From an uncultured Eisenbergiella sp. (lineage in GTDB: Bacteria; Bacillota; Clostridia; Lachnospirales; Lachnospiraceae): DNA of 13,308 nucleotides. Both the position numbers and the translations under genes were made by a program. The DNA lies in NCBI GenBank assembly GCA_948960675.1, contig CARDPF010000059.1, forward strand, positions 1-13,308, read 5' to 3'. Position 1 is the first letter of the stretch. The number at the start of each line of letters is the position of its first letter. A model generated the notes under the pieces. The model was not told where the DNA came from and did not search any database. It saw only the letters and a program-made list of their open reading frames with translations. Of this stretch, positions 1 through 6,277 are shown piece by piece.

Positions 1-70
1 GGGCCGCCACTACCATCATCATGGCGATGATGCGCAGCAATTCCAAATTCATCTGCCTCTCTTTTTTCAT
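1..70 (-). CDS. Acyltransferase family 3-like membrane protein, N-terminus only
   Basis: Only the first 23 codons lie in the window; the gene runs off the left edge. The reverse-strand reading from the ATG at 70-68 is MKKERQMNLELLRIIAMMM and continues VVAA. The pattern of a short charged start, then N-(L/I)-E-L-L-R-I-I-A-M and a hydrophobic stretch, is the usual opening of family 3 acyltransferases (OafA/WecH-like integral membrane O-acetyltransferases that modify surface polysaccharides). The ATG at 70 is preferred over the in-frame ATG at 52 because GGGAAGG lies five bases upstream of it, whereas the ATG at 52 has only GAGAGG three bases away. Family assignment rests on a very short N-terminal motif, so the specific substrate cannot be stated. 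The gene has its own promoter and a strongly folded leader (see those entries). Confidence 0.6.
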   Translation of the reverse strand, partial: MKKERQMNLELLRIIAMMMVVAA

Positions 71-82
71 GCGAACCTTCCC

Positions 83-148
83 GCCCGCTTTAGCGGGCTG
101 CCTGCTTTAGCAGGCTGCACAACCAAAATTTACGGCAAATAAGCCGTA
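83..148 (-). promoter_or_regulatory. Structured leader with three consecutive hairpins
   Basis: Three perfect 6-bp stems lie in the predicted leader of the acyltransferase-like gene. Stem A is TACGGC 131-136 with GCCGTA 143-148 (loop 6). Stem B is GCCTGC 100-105 with GCAGGC 110-115 (loop TTTA on the plus strand). Stem C is GCCCGC 83-88 with GCGGGC 93-98 (loop TTTA). B and C are 17-bp tandem copies (100-116 and 83-99) that differ at only one base pair, and both partners change (C86:G95 against T103:A112), so pairing is preserved. None of the three is followed by a T-run on either strand, so they do not look like intrinsic terminators. Stem C abuts the Shine-Dalgarno sequence (GGGAAGG, 82-76), so translation control or transcript stabilisation is possible; this is inference. 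Confidence 0.5.
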
Positions 149-156
149 GCCCATAC

Positions 157-185
157 ATTATAGCATCCGTTTCCAAAAATAACAA
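157..185 (-). promoter_or_regulatory. Sigma-A promoter for the acyltransferase-like gene
   Basis: On the minus strand TTGTTA (185-180) is followed after 17 bases by TATAAT (162-157), with TGC directly before the -10 giving an extended -10 element. Transcription would begin near 150, leaving an ~80-base leader that contains three hairpins before the start codon at 70. Confidence 0.6.
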
Positions 186-190
186 GAAGC

Positions 191-219
191 TTGTATGTGC
201 CCCCAAAATGATTTATACT
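191..219 (+). promoter_or_regulatory. Candidate promoter for aroC
   Basis: TTGTAT (191-196), a 17-base spacer, then TATACT (214-219). The -10 matches consensus at five of six positions, the -35 only at TTG. The start point would be near 226, just before the hairpin at 229-271, giving an aroC leader of about 155 bases. It lies back to back with the minus-strand promoter at 157-185. No better plus-strand promoter was seen in 186-380. Confidence 0.4.
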
Positions 220-280
220 GTAACGGGGTATTATTCACGGGCGATGTCATGATGCTGGGCCGTGAATAGTAACTGTAACG
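217..280. repeat. Inverted repeat flanked by 9-bp direct repeats
   Basis: The arms TATTCACGG (232-240) and CCGTGAATA (260-268) are perfect inverted copies, extendable to 12 pairs (229-240 with 260-271) through one T-G wobble. The loop is 19 bases. The same 9-mer ACTGTAACG stands on both sides, at 217-225 and 272-280. An inverted repeat bounded by direct repeats is what a very small mobile repeat with a target duplication would leave, but the element is only about 46 bp and could equally be a folded leader or protein-binding site. It falls at the predicted 5' end of the aroC transcript. Confidence 0.5.
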
Positions 281-335
281 ACGCAAACATTTTACAAACA
301 CGCTCCAAATGGGATTGGGAAAAAGAATACAAAAA

Positions 336-358
336 GCATGGTACGCAAGCGTCCATGT
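336..358 (+). promoter_or_regulatory. Hairpin just upstream of the aroC ribosome binding site
   Basis: CATGG (337-341) pairs with CCATG (353-357), and inside it ACG (343-345) pairs with CGT (350-352) around the loop CAAG, with T342 bulged; G336 and T358 can add a wobble pair. It ends eight bases before the AAAGGA binding site (366-371) and is not followed by a T-run. With the hairpin at 229-271 it makes the aroC leader structured. There is no T-box signature, so the role is unknown. Confidence 0.35.
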
Positions 359-380
359 GAAAAAGAAAGGATAAAAGACA

Positions 381-1490
381 ATGGCTGGTTCCACTTTTGG
401 AAAATATTTTACGGTTACGACATGGGGCGAATCCCACGGAAAAGCCCTCGGCGCCGTGGTAGACGGCTGTCCCGCCGGGCTTTTTTTATGCGAACACGAT
501 ATCCAGATTTATTTAGACAGGAGAAAGCCCGGCGCGACGCGTTATGCCACCCCCCGCAAGGAAGCGGACGCGGTGCAAATCCTTTCCGGGACTTTTGAAG
601 GAAAAACTACCGGTTCACCGATTTCGCTGCTGGTGCCAAATACCGCCCAGCGGTCCCAGGACTATTCCGAAATCGCATCCTATTACAGGCCGGGACATGC
701 GGACTACACCTTTGACGAAAAATACGGCTTCCGGGACTATCGCGGCGGCGGACGCTCCTCCGGCCGGGAAACCATAGGCCGGGTAGCCTCCGGGGCCATT
801 GCCGCCAAGATCTTAAAGGAACTGGGTATTACGGTCTGCGCCTACACCGGCTCCATCGGTCCTGTCGCCATCGACCGGACACATTTTGACAAAGACGCCA
901 TTTTGGAAACCCCGACGGCCATGCCGGACCGAATCGCCAGCGCGCAGGCTGAAAGCTATCTCTCTTCCTGCATGGCAAAGAAGGATTCCTCCGGCGGCAT
1001 GATCGAATGCATCGTCACCGGCATGCCTGCCGGCATCGGGGAACCGGTTTTTGACAAATTGGATGCCCGCTTAGGAGCCGCCATTCTCTCCATCGGCGCC
1101 GTCAAAGCCGTCGAAATCGGGGACGGAACCGCTGTCGCCTCGGCAAAGGGTTCCCAAAATAACGACGCTTTTTTCGCCGACGCCACAGGCATCCACAAAA
1201 AAACCAATCATGCAGGCGGCATTCTGGGCGGCCTCAGCGACGGCTCCCCCATCGTCCTGCGCGCCTATGTCAAGCCCACCCCTTCCATTTTTCAGGAACA
1301 GCAGACTGTTGGGAAGGACGGGCAAAACAGGCTTGTGCAAATCCAAGGACGGCACGATCCCGTCATCGTCCCCCGGGCCGTTGTGGTGGTGGAATGCATG
1401 ACAGCCCTCACCATCTTGGATCTGCTCATGGCCAACATGACGGCAAGAATGGATAATATAGCGGCTTTTTACCGTCCGGGGACTACCTAA
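381..1490 (+). CDS. aroC: Chorismate synthase
   Basis: AroC catalyses the last step of the shikimate pathway, the anti-1,4-elimination of phosphate from 5-enolpyruvylshikimate 3-phosphate to chorismate, using reduced FMN as a cofactor; it is a cytoplasmic homotetramer. The 369-residue protein has the expected full length and all family signatures: GESHG at residues 16-20, RPGHADYT at 103-110, RGGGRSSGRET at 121-131, then DSSGG and GMPAGIGEP in the middle, NHAGGILGG and GRHDPVIVPRA towards the end. The ATG at 381 is preceded by AAAGGA nine bases upstream and gives the canonical MAGSTFGK start. It is a single gene here, not in an aro operon; glgB converges on it with 20 bases between stops and no visible terminator. 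The leader holds two hairpins that may regulate it (inference). Confidence 0.97.
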   Translation: MAGSTFGKYFTVTTWGESHGKALGAVVDGCPAGLFLCEHDIQIYLDRRKPGATRYATPRKEADAVQILSGTFEGKTTGSPISLLVPNTAQRSQDYSEIASYYRPGHADYTFDEKYGFRDYRGGGRSSGRETIGRVASGAIAAKILKELGITVCAYTGSIGPVAIDRTHFDKDAILETPTAMPDRIASAQAESYLSSCMAKKDSSGGMIECIVTGMPAGIGEPVFDKLDARLGAAILSIGAVKAVEIGDGTAVASAKGSQNNDAFFADATGIHKKTNHAGGILGGLSDGSPIVLRAYVKPTPSIFQEQQTVGKDGQNRLVQIQGRHDPVIVPRAVVVVECMTALTILDLLMANMTARMDNIAAFYRPGTT

Positions 1491-1510
1491 AGGCATGGCG
1501 GCCCAAACCG

Positions 1511-3304
1511 TCACGAATCCTGAATCTCGAACAACATTCCGGAAAACGCGGGCAGGCACAGGCGCAGCTTACCCTCCTGAAAATGCAATGCCCTAAGGGA
1601 TTTTTTGCGGCTTCCCCCATACTTTTCCCACTCGGTGGACAAAAGGGGAACCAGTTTTTTGGCCGTGGAGGACTTTATTTCAAAATCCTCCACTTCCTTA
1701 TCCGCAAAACAAAACACCGCCAAAATTCCCTGCCCTTTGCTTTTGCGTTCAAATACATAAACACATTTTTCCTCCTCATGGCAGTCCCACCATAAAAAGC
1801 CATCCCTGTCGTAGTCTTTTTCCCAAAGCGCAGGGTTCTCCAAATAAAGATGATTCAAATCTTTCATAAAATTGTGAAAAGCGTCATGGACAGGATAGGC
1901 CAGCACACACCAATCCTGTTCCTGCTTCTCGCTCCATTCCCGAAGCTGTCCCCATTCGTTTCCCATAAAATTAAGCTTTTTCCCCGGATGCGCATACATA
2001 TACAGATACAGCGCCCTTGCCTGCGGAAATTTTTCCGTATACGCCCCGTTCATCTTCTGGACGATCGCCGCCTTCCCGTGCACCACCTCATCATGGGAAA
2101 AAGGCAGAATGAAATTCGCATCATAATAATACATCATGGAAAACGTCAGCTTATGGTAATCACGAATCCGGTATGGGGGCGCTGCCCTAAAATAATCCAG
2201 GGTATCGTTCATCCATCCCATATCCCACTTATAGTCAAACCCAAGCCCGTTTTCCCATACCGGCCTTGTCACGCCCGGAAATGAGGTGGAGTCCTCCGCC
2301 GCCAAAATAATCCCTGCAAAACGCTGCTTCAATCCGCTGTTCATCGTCTGCAAAAACGAAACGGCATTGCCGTTGACCCCCCGCGCCTTGTCCCCCTGCC
2401 AGTAAATCATATTGCAGATGGCATCCATGCGCAGCCCGTCAAAATGATATTCCTTGAGCCAGTACGCTGCGTTGGACTGCAAAAAGCTTCTCACCTCGCC
2501 CCTGGAATGGATAAAATTCTTACTGCCCCATTCGCTGTTGCCAACATCCGTGTTCGGATATTCATACAGCGGCGTACCGTCATAGTCGGCCAGCCCATAC
2601 CCGTCCACCGCAAAATGAACCGGCACGAAATCCAGAATCACGCCGATTTGGTTCTGATGCATGATATCCACAAATTCCTTTAATGCATCCGCCGTACCGT
2701 ACCGGGCCGTCGGGCTGTAAAACCCCGTGACCTGATATCCCCACGATTCGTCGCAGGGGTGCTCCGCCAGCGGCATAAGTTCCAGATAATTGTATCCGGC
2801 GTCCTTCATATAAGCCGCCAGCGGACGTGCAATCTCTTTGTAGCCATACCAGCCGTTTTCGTCTTTTTCGTTCCTTTTCCAGGAACCCAGATGTACCTCG
2901 TAAATATTGAGGGGCTCTGCCCTGCGGTCCTTTCTCGCTTTCATCCATGCATCGTCGCCAAACCGGTAGGCTCCCATGTCCCGCACGATGGAGGCGCAGT
3001 TGGGGCGCAGTTCCATACCAAATCCGTACGGGTCGCAGTGATCTATCGCCCTGCCCTGCCGGTCATACACCCGGAATTTATACATCTGCCCTTCCCGCAC
3101 CCCGCCCAGAAAGCATTCCCAAAAATTTCCGTCCTGCACCCGCTGCATGGGCGTCTCCTGCCAGCCGTTAAACTCCCCGATTACCGCAATATGGGAGGCC
3201 GCCGGTGCAAAGGTGCGAAACACCGCCCCTTCCCCCGACAAATGACAGCCCAACTCCTCGTATGCGTCAAACACCTGCCCCGTATAAAATCCATGCCGAT
3301 CCAT
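1511..3304 (-). CDS. glgB: 1,4-alpha-glucan (glycogen) branching enzyme, GH13
   Basis: GlgB cuts alpha-1,4 glucan chains and rejoins the piece as an alpha-1,6 branch during glycogen synthesis in the cytoplasm. The 597-residue protein has a CBM48-like N-terminal beta domain (about 25-100, including FAPAASHIAVIGEFNGW), a GH13 barrel (about 130-490) and a short C-terminal beta domain. The conserved GH13 regions are visible: DFVPVHF (225-231), DGLRMDAI with the nucleophile Asp294, AAEDST with acid/base Glu337, and FSHDEVVHGK with Asp405. It lacks the extra N-terminal module of longer enzymes, which is common in Firmicutes. Start: the ATG at 3304 has GGAGG six bases upstream (3315-3311). No other glycogen genes (glgA, glgC, glgD, glgP) are in the window, so it is an orphan here. 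A possible promoter lies at 3382-3409. Confidence 0.95.
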   Translation of the reverse strand: MDRHGFYTGQVFDAYEELGCHLSGEGAVFRTFAPAASHIAVIGEFNGWQETPMQRVQDGNFWECFLGGVREGQMYKFRVYDRQGRAIDHCDPYGFGMELRPNCASIVRDMGAYRFGDDAWMKARKDRRAEPLNIYEVHLGSWKRNEKDENGWYGYKEIARPLAAYMKDAGYNYLELMPLAEHPCDESWGYQVTGFYSPTARYGTADALKEFVDIMHQNQIGVILDFVPVHFAVDGYGLADYDGTPLYEYPNTDVGNSEWGSKNFIHSRGEVRSFLQSNAAYWLKEYHFDGLRMDAICNMIYWQGDKARGVNGNAVSFLQTMNSGLKQRFAGIILAAEDSTSFPGVTRPVWENGLGFDYKWDMGWMNDTLDYFRAAPPYRIRDYHKLTFSMMYYYDANFILPFSHDEVVHGKAAIVQKMNGAYTEKFPQARALYLYMYAHPGKKLNFMGNEWGQLREWSEKQEQDWCVLAYPVHDAFHNFMKDLNHLYLENPALWEKDYDRDGFLWWDCHEEEKCVYVFERKSKGQGILAVFCFADKEVEDFEIKSSTAKKLVPLLSTEWEKYGGSRKKSLRALHFQEGKLRLCLPAFSGMLFEIQDS

Positions 3305-3381
3305 AAAACCCCTCCATTCCGCAGTTTATCAACCGTTCCGGTTTTTGGCAGCGCCGTGCCGGACTTTAAACCGTTACTATT

Positions 3382-3409
3382 ATTATAAACGACAGGATAG
3401 AAACTACAA
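3382..3409 (-). promoter_or_regulatory. Candidate promoter for glgB
   Basis: On the minus strand a perfect TATAAT (3387-3382) lies 16 bases after a weak -35, TTGTAG (3409-3404). Transcription would start near 3375, about 70 bases before the glgB start. This promoter would separate glgB expression from the STAND gene upstream, whose stop is only 142 bases away and has no convincing terminator behind it. Confidence 0.4.
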
Positions 3410-3446
3410 TCAACAAATCGGCAGGAATGCCTAATAAACCGGCACA

Positions 3447-6026
3447 TTAATCATTATGATTTTCTGCTATTATTGCCCTCAATTTTTCATCCCCCTCTTT
3501 CCACCCGTTAATCTGCTCCCTCTTTTCCTGCAGGATAGTTATAAATTTTTCCAAACGGCGATCATTGTCTACAATGTTTCCCAATTCCTTGAAATACCCC
3601 ATATTTTTTAATAACGCTTTTGTATTTTGATGCGCATAATTTAACTGCAATAGTTGCGGGAAGTAATCCAGCGCCTGGGAAATGTATTCCGGTTCTATTT
3701 TCAAATTACACTTATACATTGCAAGAATACATCCCACGATACGCTGCACATTTATGGTCATTCCTTTGTTATCCCCTAAACTTTTGCGCAGTTCCAAAGC
3801 TTTTTTATGCCATGCAATCGCTTCGTGAAATTGATTTAAGTAAAAATAATCCGTAGCAATGGCAGTATAGGAATTGGCGATTGCAGCGCGCAAATCCTTT
3901 GCATTTTCCGAAGGGGTCAGTCTGCCATATTGTTCTTCCCGGAATTCCAGCGCTTTTTTATGCCATGCAAGCGCAGTTTTAAGACTTTCCTCCGCCTCTT
4001 TCTGGCAGCATTTTCTTTTTGCAAGACCATTGGATCCAAAATTATTTAGAATCATTCCTTTTGTTCTAATAAATTTGAAATTATTGCGCGTTTCTGCCGG
4101 CATGTTGTCAATTTTTTGCTGTGCATCCTTCAATAGCCCTTCTGCCCTTTCCAATGATCCCATACTTTCATACATATTATTCAGACTATATGCAATTCCG
4201 CTCAATACTTCAGCCATTTTTAAGGGATCTTCCTCAAACACATCGACATGTTCTTCCACGACCTGTATCAGTTCCATTGACAACTCCCGCTCGTCCAATT
4301 CATCATAAATATCACTCAAATAGTAAATCAGGTCGACTAACTCTGGCTTCAACACAGTATCATACTTGAACATATTGAATATTGCCTGTGCATAATTCTT
4401 ATAAAAGATTCTCTCCTCAAATTTGTTGTCCTTACGAATTCTTTTCCCCACATTTTGGCAATAGGTTTCACAGTTTTCATAGGAGACCATTTGCCTTCTA
4501 ACTGCAATCTCCCTTACAAGGGGATGGAGATAAATCTTTTGCGAATCCGTTAATACCCAATTACCATTGATTAGACGTCTCAGCGTATTACCCGTTTGCG
4601 CATCTTCCATGATACTGATAAACAGGGATCTTTCCATTCCCTCCAAAGGAAGTAAAACCGTATTGGCAAATACTCTTTTTGCATCCTTTTGATTTTCAAT
4701 CCCACTCATGTCAAGCAGCGCACTAATTTGCGCATATAGGGTAAGCGCATCCGTGTCTTGAATATCGGCATAACACTCTAATTCCGTAGTCTCCCCCTGC
4801 ATATTTCCATCCTGCAGCTTTTGCAAAACATCATCTATTAGATCTGGCGTATCCGCATCTTTTAACAAGCTGGCAGTCAATATAATCATGAGTGTATTTT
4901 GCTGTATGGAATGAATAAGCCGTTCAACTTTCTTCCGGCTTTCTTTTTCAATCGCCCTCCCATAATATTTTTCAAATAAATCCATGGGATTTGGCAGGGG
5001 AGGCACCTCTATAAAATCCCTTTCCCGCTTAATTCTAGTCGTAAACAGAACGTGAATGCCACAGTTAACAAGTTCCGCATAAAAGCTGTCCTTTAGTTCC
5101 TCTTCTACTTTTCTCCTATCCTTTCCCTGCAGGATATCCTCATTAAAATTATCTATAATCAGTAAAACAGGTCGCCTTTCCTGTGCGCTTCTAAAATATG
5201 CAAGAACCTTTTTCCCTTTGTCTGGGATCTTCTCCTCTGCTAATTTTCCAACGGTATATTCTATACTGTTCTCATAAGTCACATAGTAAACATCCTGTTC
5301 GTCGCACACAAGTTTCGCATAACACTTTGCCAGGGTTGTCTTTCCCATCCCCGGACGACCGTAAAGAAAGATTACATTACTACCGCTCTTATACTTATCA
5401 TCAATTTCCCTCAATTCCGAATCCCGCTTTACCAATTTCTCCGAGTCGCAAATGTGAGGACAGGCTGGTTTCATGGCAATGGGGGATTTCATTGTTTGTT
5501 TCGTTTCATTTAAAACCTGTTCTATTATCCTCACTTCATATTCCAGCCGTAATATCCTTTCCTTATTTTGCCCTATCTGCTTGTCTTGGTTGGCATTATA
5601 AATTCTTTCTCGGTAAATTTGTTCTGCCAACCTTAAATCATTGGCAAAATCAGGGTCGGTTCTTTGCACTACGCCCAAAATAGCACACTGAAAATTGGAA
5701 GCCAGACACTCCCTGCTATCTGGATCAAACTCATATTTTTCCAACTTTTCTTCTATTTGGGTCTTTATGTCACTCAATAAATTGATATTTTTTTCATTAA
5801 TTTGTTTTTTTAAAGCGTTCTTTATTTCCAAAAAAATTTCTTCCAACTGTTCTTTTACAATTGGATCTTTCTGCTTTGACAAAACATTTTCTATTGCCTG
5901 CTTCCATTCACTATTTAATTTTATCCATTCAGAAACATAGGAAATCCCTTCTCCTGATAAATTTCGAAGAAGATCTTTGACATCTGTACTGGAAAATAGT
6001 AATTCTACCAGCTTTGCACTATTCAT
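3447..6026 (-). CDS. STAND NTPase (NB-ARC-like) with C-terminal TPR repeats
   Basis: This 859-residue protein has the layout of a signal-transducing ATPase of the STAND/NLR type. Residues 1 to ~205 are mostly helical, charged, without membrane segments, and match no effector domain I recognise. The nucleotide-binding part has a P-loop GRPGMGKTT at 223-231, a Walker B strand VLLIIDNFN at 287-295, and a sensor-type TTR at 329-331. A winged-helix region ends in LHPLVREIA (500-508), in the place of the MHD motif of NB-ARC proteins. The rest (~515-800) is helical with TPR-like units, two of which share AWHKKALE(F/L)R. Such proteins bind a ligand through the repeats, oligomerise with ATP and fire the N-terminal domain; some are anti-phage NLRs, others regulators. 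I chose the ATG at 6026 because GGAGG (6039-6035) lies eight bases before it; the in-frame GTG at 6041 overlaps that site and has none of its own. The gene is clearly A+T-richer than its neighbours, suggesting transfer. Confidence 0.85.
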   Translation of the reverse strand: MNSAKLVELLFSSTDVKDLLRNLSGEGISYVSEWIKLNSEWKQAIENVLSKQKDPIVKEQLEEIFLEIKNALKKQINEKNINLLSDIKTQIEEKLEKYEFDPDSRECLASNFQCAILGVVQRTDPDFANDLRLAEQIYRERIYNANQDKQIGQNKERILRLEYEVRIIEQVLNETKQTMKSPIAMKPACPHICDSEKLVKRDSELREIDDKYKSGSNVIFLYGRPGMGKTTLAKCYAKLVCDEQDVYYVTYENSIEYTVGKLAEEKIPDKGKKVLAYFRSAQERRPVLLIIDNFNEDILQGKDRRKVEEELKDSFYAELVNCGIHVLFTTRIKRERDFIEVPPLPNPMDLFEKYYGRAIEKESRKKVERLIHSIQQNTLMIILTASLLKDADTPDLIDDVLQKLQDGNMQGETTELECYADIQDTDALTLYAQISALLDMSGIENQKDAKRVFANTVLLPLEGMERSLFISIMEDAQTGNTLRRLINGNWVLTDSQKIYLHPLVREIAVRRQMVSYENCETYCQNVGKRIRKDNKFEERIFYKNYAQAIFNMFKYDTVLKPELVDLIYYLSDIYDELDERELSMELIQVVEEHVDVFEEDPLKMAEVLSGIAYSLNNMYESMGSLERAEGLLKDAQQKIDNMPAETRNNFKFIRTKGMILNNFGSNGLAKRKCCQKEAEESLKTALAWHKKALEFREEQYGRLTPSENAKDLRAAIANSYTAIATDYFYLNQFHEAIAWHKKALELRKSLGDNKGMTINVQRIVGCILAMYKCNLKIEPEYISQALDYFPQLLQLNYAHQNTKALLKNMGYFKELGNIVDNDRRLEKFITILQEKREQINGWKEGDEKLRAIIAENHND

Positions 6027-6109
6027 CCTTTGTTCCTCCACTTTGCATTTGGTTTTTTTCCGGGCTGTACATCAGGGACAGGAAAGCCATTGCCTAATAG
6101 CTTGCTCAT
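6023..6109 (-). CDS. Possible 28-residue peptide overlapping the STAND gene start
   Basis: An ORF beginning MSKLLGNGFPVPDV and continuing with a Pro/Lys/Asn-rich tail (28 residues) ends with TGA at 6025-6023, overlapping the STAND start ATG (6026-6024) as ATGA, a layout typical of translational coupling. Its codons include the STAND Shine-Dalgarno sequence. Against it: the ribosome binding site is weak (GGGG about seven bases upstream), an ORF of this size is expected often by chance, and if TATGAT at 6118-6113 is a -10 element the transcript would start inside its first codons. I do not recognise the peptide. Confidence 0.3.
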   Translation of the reverse strand: MSKLLGNGFPVPDVQPGKKPNAKWRNKG

Positions 6110-6202
6110 TTTATCATACCCCAACAAAATTTACCCGTAGAAAACCAAGTGCAAAAATTATTCATCTTCCACAATACCAAATCCGGTAGCATTTTCCCAC
6201 AC

Positions 6203-6235
6203 AAAAACAGGCAGGGTACCTAAAACCCCTGCCTG
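6203..6235 (-). terminator. Rho-independent terminator of the lactonase gene
   Basis: On the minus strand CAGGCAGGG (6235-6227) pairs perfectly with CCCTGCCTG (6216-6208) around a 10-base loop, followed directly by TTTTT (6207-6203). It begins 43 bases after the lactonase stop. There is no T-run on the plus strand, so it works for minus-strand transcripts. It implies that the STAND gene needs its own promoter in 6042-6202; none I can see there is convincing. Confidence 0.9.
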
Positions 6236-6277
6236 CCTTGCGATTTACTATCCACATTTCCCCTATAGCCTGTCTCC

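Noticed and set aside
226..380. T-box or other known riboswitch before aroC
   Set aside because: No T-box consensus element and no terminator with T-run in the leader; only two simple hairpins.
1071..1559. 162-codon minus-strand frame opposite aroC
   Set aside because: Antisense shadow of aroC with low-complexity composition and no binding site.
2759..3388. 209-codon plus-strand frame opposite glgB
   Set aside because: Antisense shadow; glgB is unmistakable on the other strand.
3420..3446. Terminator behind the STAND gene
   Set aside because: The only stem (GGCA/TGCC) is four base pairs and has no T-run.
5198..5683. 161-codon plus-strand frame inside the STAND gene
   Set aside because: Antisense shadow of the nucleotide-binding region; the minus-strand frame carries P-loop and Walker B motifs.
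6027..6041. GTG at 6041 as the STAND start, adding five residues
   Set aside because: The GTG overlaps the GGAGG that serves the ATG at 6026 and has no binding site of its own.
6106..6192. A second 28-codon ORF on the minus strand (MLPDLVLWKMNN...) ending by ATGA on the 28-residue peptide start
   Set aside because: No credible ribosome binding site, odd aromatic/Cys-rich composition, and it begins right after the lactonase terminator where the STAND promoter should lie; most likely chance in A+T-rich DNA.
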